Positions 25,229 through 33,812 of a stretch of DNA of 64,000 nucleotides are shown one piece after another; within the stretch, counting starts at the first letter, position 1, and each line of letters starts with the position of its first letter. A program made the position numbers and the translations under genes. Under the pieces are notes generated by a model. That model was not told the DNA's origin, did not search any database, and worked only from the letters and a program-made list of their open reading frames with translations. Origin of the DNA: Asanoa iriomotensis (GTDB lineage: Bacteria > Actinomycetota > Actinomycetes > Mycobacteriales > Micromonosporaceae); NCBI RefSeq assembly GCF_016862515.1, contig NZ_BONC01000009.1, forward strand, positions 92,758 to 156,757, in the 5' to 3' direction.

Positions 25229-26040
25229 TACCCGGATCGGAACGCACGGCCCGAGGACGGCTGGACCATGGGCACGGCGCTGCCGGCGGTCAGCCGGCTG
25301 CGGAACCGGTACCGGTCGCCGCGATAGGTGATGAGACCGGCCACGATGAGCCGGCCGGACTGATCGCTGACCTCCGACTCGGCGACGAGGACGGGCGATC
25401 CGGGCACCGTGCCGAGCAGCCGCGCGACCCGGATGTCGGCCGCCCGCGCCTCGACCGAGTAGTCGGCGGCGACGGGGGTGTGCCCCGCGGCCGTCAGCCG
25501 GGCGTAGAGCGACTCGTGCGACCAGTCCAGGTCCGGCAGCTCCGGGTCGATCGCCAGCGGCAGCAGGGTCGAGTCGATGGCCACCGGCAGGTCGTCGAGC
25601 GTCCGCAGCCGGTCCAGCTCGAACAGCGACGCTCCTGGCGCGATGCCGAAGGTCTCGGCCTCGTCCAGGGTCGCCGGTCGCGTGTGGACCCGCAGCGGCT
25701 GTGCGGCGACGGAGACGTACGTGTTGGCGACGAGGTCGTGGAAGGACAGCAGGGTGTTCGGCGGCTCGGCGAGCCGGTCGGCGGCCACGAACGTCCCTCG
25801 TCCCTGCACGGAGTAGACCAGCCCGTCGCGGGACAGCGACGCGAGCGCGCGCCGCACCGTGACCCGACTGACCCCGAACTCGCCGCTGAGCTCCCGCTCC
25901 GTGGGTAGCTGGTCGCCCGGCCTCAGGTCGCCGCGGGAGATGCGGTCCGCCAGGACCTGGCGGACGCGGGTCGTCAGGCGGCCGCTGCTCGAGGTCGTCA
26001 CGGATACGGAGACTATCGCGGACTGCCCGGTTGCATGCAT
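25228..26040 (-). CDS. GntR/HutC-family transcriptional regulator with UTRA domain
   Basis: A 270-residue DNA-binding protein. The winged helix-turn-helix is at about residues 22-88 (LADRISRGDLRPGDQLPTERELSGEFGVSRVTVRRAL is the family core, here cited by its ends LADRI and VTVRRAL, then VQGRGTF). A UTRA-type ligand domain follows (residues 105-250), as in DasR, NagR and FrlR relatives that sense phosphorylated or free sugars. The start is open: ATG 26040 gives 270 residues, GTG 26001 removes a poorly conserved 13-residue leader, and neither has a clear Shine-Dalgarno site. It is divergent from the ABC transporter operon and upstream of the bicupin gene, so it probably controls both. Confidence 0.88.
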   Translation of the reverse strand: MHATGQSAIVSVSVTTSSSGRLTTRVRQVLADRISRGDLRPGDQLPTERELSGEFGVSRVTVRRALASLSRDGLVYSVQGRGTFVAADRLAEPPNTLLSFHDLVANTYVSVAAQPLRVHTRPATLDEAETFGIAPGASLFELDRLRTLDDLPVAIDSTLLPLAIDPELPDLDWSHESLYARLTAAGHTPVAADYSVEARAADIRVARLLGTVPGSPVLVAESEVSDQSGRLIVAGLITYRGDRYRFRSRLTAGSAVPMVQPSSGRAFRSG

Positions 26041-26063
26041 TGTCTTACGTGAGGTCTACTTGT

Positions 26064-26079
26064 ATCGTCCGGGGACGAT
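26064..26079. promoter_or_regulatory. Inverted repeat upstream of the sugar transporter operon
   Basis: ATCGTCC (26064-26070), GG, GGACGAT (26073-26079) is a perfect 7+2+7 palindrome between the divergent GntR and binding-protein genes. It differs from the palindrome at 25215, so it may bind another protein such as the AraC-type regulator. Also nearby is GGTCTACTTGT, which loosely recalls HutC-type GT-N-TA-N-AC sites. Confidence 0.45.
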
Positions 26080-26123
26080 CATCCAACGGTGCGGCGTCGC
26101 CGACCGGAGAGGACGTGATCCCG

Positions 26124-27470
26124 ATGAGCAGAAAGGTTCTGATCGCTGCGGCCGTGACCATGGTGGCCGCGCTGGCCACGGCCTGCACGACGCCTGGCTC
26201 GGCCCCGGCCGCCAAGGTCGACCCCTCCCAAGCCGTGCAGACCGACATCTCCGGCCTGCCGGCCACCACGCTCAGCGTCTGGACCTCCGAGAGCGGCAAC
26301 CGGCTGGACATCCTCAAGCGCCTCGGTGACCGCTTCCATGAGAAGTACCCGAACGTCACGGTCAACTGGACGGTCCGCGACTTCGGCTCCTACCCCGCGC
26401 AGATCAAGCTGGCGCTCAGCTCCAACGACGGCCCGGACGTGGCGATCGGCAACCTCGGGTGGTCCCTCGACGGCCCGCTGATCAAGGCGGGCCTCTTCCG
26501 CCCGCTCGACGACTACGCCAAAGCCTACGGTTGGGACACCCGCTATCCGGAGGTCGGCCTCCGGCAGCTCAGGTTCACCGAGGACGGCAAGAAGTACGGC
26601 GAGGGCCCGATCTGGGGCACGCCGTACGCCTCCGACGTCATCGGTTGGTTCTACAACGGCGACCTCCTCAACCAGATCGGCGCGCAGGCGCCGGCCACAA
26701 TGGACGAGCTCGAGGGAGTGCTCGCGAAGTCGAAGGCGGCCGGCCAGCAGCCGATCGTGTTCGGCAACAAGGACGGCTGGCCGGTCTGGCACCTGGTCTA
26801 CGACCTCGTCGGGCAGTACTGCACGCCGGATCAGGTCGCCGGCGTCGTCTACGGCGACCAGGGCGCGACCTACCAGGACGCGTGCATCGCGCAGGCGGTG
26901 AACAAGGTCGTCGAGTGGAAGAACGCCGGCTACATCCGCGACGACGTCAACGCGATCGCACAGGCGGACGCGGGAGCCAACTTCCGGAAGGGCCAGGGGC
27001 TGTTCTTCCCCGCGGGCTCCTGGGAGGCCTCCGACATGCCCGCGCAGGTGGGTTTCTTCCTCACCCCGCCGCGCCAGCAGGGCGGCCCCGTCAGGGCGGT
27101 GGGCTCGTTCGGCTACGCCTTCCACATCGCCGCGCGCAGTGACAACGTGGCCGCCGGGGCGGCGTTCGTCGACTGGATGTCCAATGAGGACGCGGCCCGG
27201 GAGTTCTTCGCCTCCGGCGACATCGCGCCGCTTCCGGTCGACAGCCCCAAGCTCAAGGACGGCAAGGTGTTCTCCGACATCTACGGCGCGTGGAGCACCG
27301 TGCTGGAGAACGACAACCTGCTGCCCTACCTGGAGTTCGCGACGCCCACGTCGGCCGAGGTCAACTACCCGGTGCTGCAGCGGATCCTCGGCGGGCAGCA
27401 GAGCGTCGACGACGGCCTCAAGGCGATCGAGGAGAGCCGGGCGAAGTTCATAGCGGAGAACGCGGGATGA
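26124..27470 (+). CDS. Sugar ABC transporter substrate-binding lipoprotein
   Basis: A 448-residue extracellular solute-binding protein of family 1. The leader is MSRKVLIAAAV, a hydrophobic core and lipobox ATAC (Cys near residue 19). Mature-region landmarks are LSVWTSESG, KLALSSNDGPDVAIGN, GWFYNGDLLNQIG and the C-terminal YPVLQRILGGQQSVDDGL. GGAGAGG lies about 11 nt before ATG 26124. The in-frame extension to 26031 would overlap the divergent promoter. It captures a carbohydrate for the two permeases encoded next, whose genes overlap it. No ATPase gene lies nearby, so a shared MsiK-like ATPase is expected, as is usual in actinomycetes. Confidence 0.92.
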   Translation: MSRKVLIAAAVTMVAALATACTTPGSAPAAKVDPSQAVQTDISGLPATTLSVWTSESGNRLDILKRLGDRFHEKYPNVTVNWTVRDFGSYPAQIKLALSSNDGPDVAIGNLGWSLDGPLIKAGLFRPLDDYAKAYGWDTRYPEVGLRQLRFTEDGKKYGEGPIWGTPYASDVIGWFYNGDLLNQIGAQAPATMDELEGVLAKSKAAGQQPIVFGNKDGWPVWHLVYDLVGQYCTPDQVAGVVYGDQGATYQDACIAQAVNKVVEWKNAGYIRDDVNAIAQADAGANFRKGQGLFFPAGSWEASDMPAQVGFFLTPPRQQGGPVRAVGSFGYAFHIAARSDNVAAGAAFVDWMSNEDAAREFFASGDIAPLPVDSPKLKDGKVFSDIYGAWSTVLENDNLLPYLEFATPTSAEVNYPVLQRILGGQQSVDDGLKAIEESRAKFIAENAG

Positions 27471-28420
27471 CCGCACAGGGCGCTCCGGCCGTCAACAGTG
27501 CCGCACGGCGCCCCGCCGCGCCGGCGCCGCTCCCCCACCCGGGGGCACGGCGCCGGCGGCGACGCCGCAACCTGACGGCGTACCTCTATATCGCACCGGC
27601 GATGGTGCTGTTCCTGGTGTTCGCGCTCGGCCCGTTCCTGCACGCGGTGTGGCTGTCGTTCTTCGACTGGGACGGCATCACCATCGGCACCTGGACGGGT
27701 CTGGGCAACTACCGCGCCGTCCTGACCGACCCGATGATCAGGGAGGCGTTCGGGCATTCGCTGGTGTTGATCGCGATGTTCGCGACGATCCCGGTCGCGA
27801 TCGGGCTCGCCATCGCCACGATCATGACCACCGTCCGGGTGCGCGGGTCGACGGCGTTCCGGGTCGCGATCTTCCTGCCCCAGGTGGTCTCCTCGGTCGT
27901 GGTCGGCGTCATCTGGAACTGGCTGTACGCCCCGGACGGGCCGATCAACGAACTGCTGCGCAGCGTCGGTCTCGGCAGCCTGGCCCGCCCGTGGCTGGGC
28001 GACTTCACCTGGTCGCTGCCCTCCATCGGGCTGATCGGCGCCTGGATGCTGATGGGCCTGTGCATGGTGCTCTTCGTCGCGGGCATCCAGCAGATCGACG
28101 GCAACCTGTACGACGCCGTCCGGGTCGACGGCGGCGGGCGGTGGCGCGAACTGCTCACCGTGACGATCCCCAGCCTGCGCTACGAGTTCGGCGTCGTGCT
28201 GACCCTGACCATCGTCGGCGCGCTGCGCACCTTCGACCTCGTGTTCGTCATGACGCGCGGTGGACCGGGGACGGAGACGACCGTGCCCGGGCTGCTGCTC
28301 TACAACCGGGCGTTCGTCGACGGGCGGGTCGGCCAGGCCTGCGCGATCGCGGTGATCCTGGCGATCCTGGTCTTCGCCATCACCGTGACCATCGACCGCG
28401 TCGCCGCGAAAGAGTCGTGA
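27467..28420 (+). CDS. Sugar ABC transporter permease (MalF/UgpA type)
   Basis: A 317-residue inner-membrane permease with six predicted helices, after a basic N-terminal tail (GARRRRRRR). The BPD-transport EAA loop is in NLYDAVRVDGGGRWREL, close to the family's A-x-x-DGA consensus. ATG 27467 overlaps the stop of the binding-protein gene (ATGA), and the second permease overlaps its own stop (GTGA). The order binding protein, MalF-like, MalG-like is that of a carbohydrate uptake transporter of the CUT1 class. Confidence 0.93.
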   Translation: MTAQGAPAVNSAARRPAAPAPLPHPGARRRRRRRNLTAYLYIAPAMVLFLVFALGPFLHAVWLSFFDWDGITIGTWTGLGNYRAVLTDPMIREAFGHSLVLIAMFATIPVAIGLAIATIMTTVRVRGSTAFRVAIFLPQVVSSVVVGVIWNWLYAPDGPINELLRSVGLGSLARPWLGDFTWSLPSIGLIGAWMLMGLCMVLFVAGIQQIDGNLYDAVRVDGGGRWRELLTVTIPSLRYEFGVVLTLTIVGALRTFDLVFVMTRGGPGTETTVPGLLLYNRAFVDGRVGQACAIAVILAILVFAITVTIDRVAAKES

Positions 28421-29244
28421 CCGTGGTCAGCACTCGCGAGCGGGTCCTCGCCTACGCCTTCCTCACGTTCTTCGCGCTCACCGCGCTGTTCCCGATCGTC
28501 GGGGTCGTCATGCTGGCACTCAACCCGCGCGACGCCCAGGTGTCCGGCTTCAGCCTCCCCCAGGAGTTCCACCCGCAGACGTTCGTGGAGGCGTGGGAGA
28601 TCGCGCAGCTCTCGACGTACCTGCGCTCGAGTGTCATCGTGTCGTTCTTCGTCGTCATCGGCACGACCGCGCTGGCGATCCTCGCCGGCTACGCGTTCGG
28701 CACCATGCGGTTCCGCGGCCAGGACTGGCTGTTCTACCTGATGCTGGCCGGGATGATCCTGCCGTTCGAGGCGGTGATCGTGCCGCTCTACTACGACCTG
28801 CGCCAGTTCAACCTGACCGACACCTACGCCTCGCTGATCCTTCCGCAGATCGGCGTCAACGTGTGCTTCGGGACCTTCTGGATGCGGGCCTACTTCCGCT
28901 CCGTACCCCGTTCGATGCTGGAGGCCGCACAGGTGGACGGCGCGGGCTCGATCCGCACCCTGCTCCGGGTCGCCCTGCCGCCCGGCAGACCTGCCGTGCT
29001 GACCCTGGTCGTGCTGCTGTTCATGTGGTCCTGGAACGAGTTCCTGCTGCCGCTGGTGATGGTGACCAAAGAGACGCTGCGCACCGCGCCGCTCGGGCTC
29101 GCCTTCTTCGCCGGCCAGCACACGACCGACCGGGTCGGCATGGCGGCCGCGGCGGTGATCGTCTCGGCGCCGGTCATCCTCGTCTTCGTCATCTTCCAAC
29201 GCTCCTTCATCAGGGGCATGGCCGCCGGCGCGGTGAAGGAGTAG
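28417..29244 (+). CDS. Sugar ABC transporter permease (MalG/UgpE type)
   Basis: A 275-residue inner-membrane permease with six helices. The EAA loop reads MLEAAQVDGAGSIRTL (about residues 165-180), matching the family consensus. The C-terminus GMAAGAVKE is typical of the MalG group. GTG 28417 shares bases with the stop of the first permease (GTGA), so translation is coupled. It pairs with that permease to form the channel. The AraC-type regulator starts 3 bp after its stop. Confidence 0.93.
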   Translation: MTVVSTRERVLAYAFLTFFALTALFPIVGVVMLALNPRDAQVSGFSLPQEFHPQTFVEAWEIAQLSTYLRSSVIVSFFVVIGTTALAILAGYAFGTMRFRGQDWLFYLMLAGMILPFEAVIVPLYYDLRQFNLTDTYASLILPQIGVNVCFGTFWMRAYFRSVPRSMLEAAQVDGAGSIRTLLRVALPPGRPAVLTLVVLLFMWSWNEFLLPLVMVTKETLRTAPLGLAFFAGQHTTDRVGMAAAAVIVSAPVILVFVIFQRSFIRGMAAGAVKE

Positions 29245-29247
29245 CGC

Positions 29248-30093
29248 GTGGCCCACGTGGACCTCGTGGGCCTCTGGCACGAGGCCTCCTTCCGACTCGT
29301 CGAGACGTACGACGTGGCGGTCGAGCGGGGTTGGCGGATCGCCCTGGACCGGCAGCCGTACGGCGAGGTGGTGCAGGTGCTCTCGGGGCACTGCCGCTTC
29401 TCGCTGGGCGGCGAGCACCGGGACGTCGGACCGGCGGAGGTCGGTGTGCTGCTGCCCGGCCCGGACCGGGTCACCGCCGACGTCGGGCCCGAGCCGCTGC
29501 GGTTGCGCGGCTTCGGGTTCCGGGTCGAGCTGTTCGGCGCGATCGAGCTCTCCGGCCTGCTCGGCCTGCCGCTCGCGATCTCGCGCCCGTGGCCCGACCT
29601 GGTCGACGGGCTGGCCGAGGCCGTGCGCTGGGGTCGCGTCGGCGGCCCGGCGGAGGCGTTTCGCGCCCGTGCCCACGCCGAGCTTGCCACGGCCTCGCTC
29701 GTCGAGCACCTGGGCGAGGTGCGGGCCCTCGGGGGCGCCGTGCGGCCGGAGGTCGCGGCCGCGCTGGCGCTCATGGAGCAGGAGGCCGGCGGCGCCCTCG
29801 ACCTGGCGACGTTGGCGGCCGCGGTCCACCTCTCGCCGAAGCATTTCGCGCGGCTGTTCAAGCGGGTGACCGGCGTACCGCCGATGACCTATCTGCAGGC
29901 CCTGCGGGTCAGCCGGGCCCGCGCCGTGCTCGCGGAGACGCAGCGGCCGGTCGCCGCGATCGCGAGCGACCTCGGCTTCGCCGACGCCGCACACCTCAGC
30001 CGCGCGTTCCGCCGGGCGTACGGGACGACTCCACGCGACTTTCGGTCAGGTGCACGCTCCTCGGCGTCAAGAACTCGGGCGCCGGCGGGATGA
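29248..30093 (+). CDS. AraC-family transcriptional regulator
   Basis: A 281-residue regulator. The N-terminal part (about 1-140) is a cupin-like ligand domain (PYGEVVQVLSGHCRFSLGG). The C-terminal part (about 175-270) has two helix-turn-helix motifs: LDLATLAAAVHLSPKHFARLFK and VAAIASDLGFADAAHLSRAFR, followed by GTTPRDFR. GTG 29248 is 3 bp downstream of the permease stop, so it is in the sugar operon. Sugar-responsive AraC proteins in such positions usually activate their own operon. Together with GntR this gives two levels of control. Confidence 0.9.
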   Translation: MAHVDLVGLWHEASFRLVETYDVAVERGWRIALDRQPYGEVVQVLSGHCRFSLGGEHRDVGPAEVGVLLPGPDRVTADVGPEPLRLRGFGFRVELFGAIELSGLLGLPLAISRPWPDLVDGLAEAVRWGRVGGPAEAFRARAHAELATASLVEHLGEVRALGGAVRPEVAAALALMEQEAGGALDLATLAAAVHLSPKHFARLFKRVTGVPPMTYLQALRVSRARAVLAETQRPVAAIASDLGFADAAHLSRAFRRAYGTTPRDFRSGARSSASRTRAPAG

Positions 30094-30128
30094 CGATGGC
30101 AGGTACCACCGAGGCAGAGGAGACACCG

Positions 30129-30869
30129 ATGGTCGAGGTCACGTTGACCCAGGCACAGGTTGACCGGTTCCACGAGCGGGGCTTCCTGCGGCTCGCGGCG
30201 ATCACCAGCCAGGAGGAGGTCACCCGCCTGCAGGGCGTCTACGACGGGCTGTTCGAGCCGGGTGCGCTCGTCTCCGAACGGGACCGGTACGAGCTCGCCG
30301 GCAGCCCCGACGCACCGCCCGCGCTGCCGCAGATCGTGAACCCGGAGCGTTACGCCCCGCAGCTCCTCGAGACCATCGCGTACCGCAACGCCACCCGGGT
30401 CGCGGCCCAGTTGCTGGGCGACGACGTGAAGCCCGGCGGCATGCACGCGATCCGCAAGCCGGCCAAGGACGGCGCGGCGACCCCATGGCACCAGGACGAG
30501 GCTTACTGGGATCCGGCGTACGAGCACCGGGGCATCAGCATCTGGATACCGCTACAGCCGGCGACCCTGGAGAACGGCTGCATGCAGTTCGTGCCCGGCA
30601 GCCACCACCTCGGCGTCCAGCCGCACCAGCTGATCAACGCCGACTCGCACGGCCTCGAGCTGGCCTCGCTCGAACTGGTCGAGGAGGCGGTGGCCTGCCC
30701 GCTGCCGCCCGGCGGCGCGACCATCCATTTCAGCCGCACCGTGCATTACGCGGGCCCCAACACCAGCACCGAACCGCGACGCGCCCTGATCATGGGCTTC
30801 TCCACGCCGCCGACCCTGTTGCCGCAACCGCGGCACATGCCGTGGCAGCGCCCCGAGTGGTACGCCTGA
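30129..30869 (+). CDS. Phytanoyl-CoA dioxygenase (PhyH) family protein
   Basis: A 246-residue Fe(II)/2-oxoglutarate-type oxygenase. The metal-binding triad is visible: HQD in TPWHQDEAYWD (about residues 120-122) and the distal His in TIHFSRTVHYAG (about 203), followed by an Arg in TEPRRAL that would bind 2-oxoglutarate. ATG 30129 is chosen because AGAGGAG lies 6 nt upstream and the protein then begins with the usual LTQAQVDRFHERGFL. ATG 30090, overlapping the AraC stop, is an alternative that adds 13 residues. Family members hydroxylate small molecules. Here it probably modifies the imported compound, but the substrate is not known. Confidence 0.87.
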   Translation: MVEVTLTQAQVDRFHERGFLRLAAITSQEEVTRLQGVYDGLFEPGALVSERDRYELAGSPDAPPALPQIVNPERYAPQLLETIAYRNATRVAAQLLGDDVKPGGMHAIRKPAKDGAATPWHQDEAYWDPAYEHRGISIWIPLQPATLENGCMQFVPGSHHLGVQPHQLINADSHGLELASLELVEEAVACPLPPGGATIHFSRTVHYAGPNTSTEPRRALIMGFSTPPTLLPQPRHMPWQRPEWYA

Positions 30870-30892
30870 CACCTGCCGAAAGGATCAAGAAC

Positions 30893-31996
30893 ATGCCCAT
30901 GCGCCTCGGAGTCCTCGGACTCGGCAGCGTCTTCTGGGGTCCCTACTCCTCGTTGATCCAGCGGCTCGCCGCTGACGGCCAGGCCGAACTCGTGGCCGGG
31001 TACGACGTCGACGCCGGCAAGCGGAAGGCGACGGCCGCCCGCTTCGGCATCGACACCGACCTGGACGGCCCGGACGCGCTGCTGTCCCGCGACGACGTCG
31101 ACGCCGTCCTCGTGCTCACCAGCATGAACGAGCACGGCGACCTGGCCCTCGCCGCCCTCGAACGGGGCAAACACGTGCTGGTCGAGAAGCCGATGGCGAC
31201 CAGCCTGGAGCAGGCCCGCACGCTCGTCGACGCGGCCGCGGCGTCGGATCGGCTGCTGGTCTGCGCGCCGCACATCGTGCTGTCGCCGACCTACCAGGAG
31301 ATGCACAATCGGGTACGGGCCGGCGAGGTCGGACCGTTGCTGCTGGGCCGCGCGCGCTACGGCTGGTCCGGCCCGTGGTGGGGCAAGTGGTTCTACCAGC
31401 CCGGCGGCGGCTCGCTGTTCGACCTCGGTGTCTACAACCTGACCGCACTCTGCGGTTTCTTCGGGCCGGTGCGCCGGGTGACCGCGATGGTGGGAGTCGC
31501 GATCCCGCAACGCGAGGCGGAGGGCGAATTGCTCGAGGTCCGCTCCGACGACAACGCCCACGTCGTGCTCGACTTCGGAGACAACCGGTTCGCGTCGATC
31601 GCGTGCGGCTTCACGATCCAGAAGTACCGGTCGCCCGCCATTGAGCTCTACGGCCGCGACGGGGTGCTCCAGATGCTCGGCGACGACTGGGCTCCCGAAG
31701 GGTTCGAGCAGTGGCGCAACGACCGCGGCTCGTGGGAGGTCGTGCCCGAGACCGACCGGAACTGGCCCTGGACCGACGGCCTGCGGCACCTGGTCGACTG
31801 CGCCAGGCGCGGCGTCCCGACGGTCAACCGACCCGAGCATGCCTACCACGCGTTGGAGGTCATGCTCGCGGCGAAGCGGTCGGCCGAGGAGGGCCGGGTC
31901 ATCGAGATCGAGAGCAGCTTTCCCGCCCTGGACTACAGCGCGGTGGGCGACACCGGCGCCGACCACCGCCGGCTGCACGACCCCCGCTCGACATGA
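30893..31996 (+). CDS. Gfo/Idh/MocA-family NAD(P)-dependent oxidoreductase
   Basis: A 367-residue cytoplasmic dehydrogenase. The Rossmann fold starts at once: RLGVLGLGSVFWGPY (dinucleotide-binding glycines near residues 8-13). HVLVEKPMAT (about 92-101) carries the family's catalytic EKP. The C-terminal substrate domain has SLFDLGVYNLTALCGFFG, with the D-x-G-x-Y pattern. AAGGA about 9 nt before ATG 30893 supports the start. The stop overlaps the ATG of the ROK gene. Likely role: oxidation of a sugar, inositol or amino-sugar hydroxyl, fitting a catabolic operon with the PhyH and ROK enzymes. Confidence 0.92.
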   Translation: MPMRLGVLGLGSVFWGPYSSLIQRLAADGQAELVAGYDVDAGKRKATAARFGIDTDLDGPDALLSRDDVDAVLVLTSMNEHGDLALAALERGKHVLVEKPMATSLEQARTLVDAAAASDRLLVCAPHIVLSPTYQEMHNRVRAGEVGPLLLGRARYGWSGPWWGKWFYQPGGGSLFDLGVYNLTALCGFFGPVRRVTAMVGVAIPQREAEGELLEVRSDDNAHVVLDFGDNRFASIACGFTIQKYRSPAIELYGRDGVLQMLGDDWAPEGFEQWRNDRGSWEVVPETDRNWPWTDGLRHLVDCARRGVPTVNRPEHAYHALEVMLAAKRSAEEGRVIEIESSFPALDYSAVGDTGADHRRLHDPRST

Positions 31997-32859
31997 CCGT
32001 TCTGGCGCTCGACCTGGGCGCCACCAATCTCCGTGGCGCGCTTGTCGACCGGGACGCCATCCTGCGCCGGGAGACCATCCCGACGAAGTCCGTCACGCTC
32101 CACGATGGACTAGAACGGCTGGTAACCGGACTGCTGCGGGTCCCGATCGCCGGAGTGGGAGTCGGCGTGCCCGAGTACGTCAACCAGGGCACAGTGACAA
32201 GCGCCGAGGTGCTCGACTGGACCCCCGACACCGCCGCACGCGTCGAGCGGCTGGTGGCCCGTCTGACGGGCGGTCCCGTCCCGGTCTTCGTCGAGGCCGA
32301 CGTGCGGTGCGCGGCGAGCGCCGAGCACAGCCGACTCGACCGTCCCGACCGGATGAGCCTGCTCTACGTGTCCTGGGGCTCGGGCGTCTCCAGCACGCTC
32401 GTCCTGCCCGGCGGCGCCTGCTGGGCGGGAGCGCGCGGCGAGGCGCTGGCCCTCGGCGAGTGGCGCGACGAACGGGACCGCCGCCTCGAAGACGTCGCCT
32501 CCGGCCACGGCATCGAACGCGCGTACGCGGGAGGCGGCGACATCGACGCGATCGAGATCCACCGCCGCGCACTCGACGGCGACACGTTCGCGCGGGACCT
32601 GTTCGAGACGGCCGGCCTCACCCTCGCGACGGCCATCCGCCACCTGGTCGACGTCCTGGACCCGCACGCTGTCGTGCTCGGCGGTGGGCTGGGCGTCACC
32701 GAACACCTCGGCCAGACGGCTTTGCACACCCGCCTGGCCTCCGGTTGGCGACGCCGCGTCGCTCCCCCGGTGCTCCCTGCCCGCACCGGCGCGGACGCCG
32801 GCCTGTTCGGCGCCGCGATGCTGGTGCGTCCACGCTCCTCGGCCGGCGCAACCCCCTGA
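31993..32859 (+). CDS. ROK-family sugar kinase-like protein
   Basis: A 288-residue cytoplasmic protein of the ROK (repressor, ORF, kinase) family, kinase form without a helix-turn-helix. The ATP phosphate-binding motif is LALDLGATNLRG at residues 4-15. A second phosphate loop is in YVSWGSGVSST, and DPHAVVLGGGLG near residue 225 is the adenosine-binding segment. The family zinc cluster CxCGxxGCxE is absent, so the catalytic loop is atypical and kinase activity should be tested. ATG 31993 overlaps the oxidoreductase stop. It would phosphorylate the sugar delivered by the transporter. Confidence 0.85.
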   Translation: MTVLALDLGATNLRGALVDRDAILRRETIPTKSVTLHDGLERLVTGLLRVPIAGVGVGVPEYVNQGTVTSAEVLDWTPDTAARVERLVARLTGGPVPVFVEADVRCAASAEHSRLDRPDRMSLLYVSWGSGVSSTLVLPGGACWAGARGEALALGEWRDERDRRLEDVASGHGIERAYAGGGDIDAIEIHRRALDGDTFARDLFETAGLTLATAIRHLVDVLDPHAVVLGGGLGVTEHLGQTALHTRLASGWRRRVAPPVLPARTGADAGLFGAAMLVRPRSSAGATP

Positions 32860-32895
32860 CGAAGCCGCCCCTGCCTCTGGCCGGGGCGGCTTCGT
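32859..32895. terminator. Bidirectional hairpin terminator
   Basis: ACGAAGCCGCCCC (32859-32871) pairs perfectly with GGGGCGGCTTCGT (32883-32895). An inner GCC/GGC pair narrows the loop. It ends the sugar operon on the plus strand and the RHS operon on the minus strand. Confidence 0.85.
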
Positions 32896-32906
32896 TCACG
32901 CCGAAC

Positions 32907-33797
32907 TTATTCGATGAACACCTTTACTGAGTCGGCCAAGCCGTCGTTTCGATTGATGCCGACGAAGAACTCGCTCCCCACATGGGTGACATCTTCGATC
33001 TCGTCGGTCAGGTTGTTGCTCGGAATCCCGATGTCGCTCTCCACATTGCCTCCGGACCAGTTGTACTGGTAGACCCAGTTCCACCCGGTTGCGGGCGTCG
33101 AGGTGTTGATCGACTTGGTGTTCCAGACATAGTTCTCGGAGCAGTCGATGCCCTGGTCGGAACGATTGTCGTGACTCGTCAGGTTGCTCTTCACCAGCGT
33201 CCATCCGCTCGTCAGCGCACCGGCGCCGGCATGGGTCCACATGCTGCCCAACCGTCGGGCGGCATACTTGCCGGCTCCGCCGGCAGCCGTCGCGCTGTAG
33301 CAGAGGCCGCTGATGTTGCCGATCGGCAGCCGCACTTCCGCGGTGGTGCCGACAGATCCGTCGGCGTTCAGGCGGACGATGGTCACCTTGTCGCTCAGGA
33401 ACGCGGACTGGGTTCCTTGGGTGGCGATCAACGCCGGGCCCTGGCCCAGATAGTTCGCGTTGTACGCGAGGTCGTTGCCGTGCCCGAGGGTAGGGATGGA
33501 GGTTGGCGCCCCGGCGCAGACCCAGCTGGTGCCGTCCCAGGTCGAGCCGTCGCGCAACCACCTGGACAGAACAGGCTCCGCGCCGGCCGCCTTGGTGAAA
33601 ATGATGTAGAGCTGACCGCCCGGCCCGGCCACCATGCCTTGCATGACCGTGCGACCCGCCTTGCACGCACTGCTGTTCGGGATGTTCAGCCGTTCCGCCC
33701 CGCTCCTGTCCGTAGCAGCGGAGGCGGACGCCGCCGGGACAACAGCGATTCCGATTGAGAGTGCGAGCGCGGAGGCGACGCTCGATAGTTTCTTCAC
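32907..33797 (-). CDS. Secreted protein co-transcribed with the RHS gene
   Basis: A 296-residue exported protein of unknown function. The signal peptide is MKKLSSVASALALSIGIAV followed by an AASASA cleavage site. AGGGAG about 10 nt upstream of ATG 33797 supports the start. The mature chain is beta-rich with recurring aromatic and Gly turns (GQLYIIFTKA, STWDGTSWV, NISGLCYSA, GWNWVYQYN), reminiscent of a small beta-propeller, though no named family was recognised. The start is 15 bp after the RHS stop, so both are on one transcript. This is the usual place of an immunity gene for a polymorphic toxin, but a signal peptide is unusual for one. It could be an extracytoplasmic neutralising protein or simply another secreted component. 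Confidence 0.7.
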   Translation of the reverse strand: MKKLSSVASALALSIGIAVVPAASASAATDRSGAERLNIPNSSACKAGRTVMQGMVAGPGGQLYIIFTKAAGAEPVLSRWLRDGSTWDGTSWVCAGAPTSIPTLGHGNDLAYNANYLGQGPALIATQGTQSAFLSDKVTIVRLNADGSVGTTAEVRLPIGNISGLCYSATAAGGAGKYAARRLGSMWTHAGAGALTSGWTLVKSNLTSHDNRSDQGIDCSENYVWNTKSINTSTPATGWNWVYQYNWSGGNVESDIGIPSNNLTDEIEDVTHVGSEFFVGINRNDGLADSVKVFIE

Positions 33798-33812
33798 TTC
33801 GGTATCTCTCCC

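Noticed and set aside
28300..29994. 564-codon minus-strand frame over the permease and AraC genes
   Set aside because: Charged low-complexity translation (runs of E, R, D, H) antisense to two well-recognised proteins.
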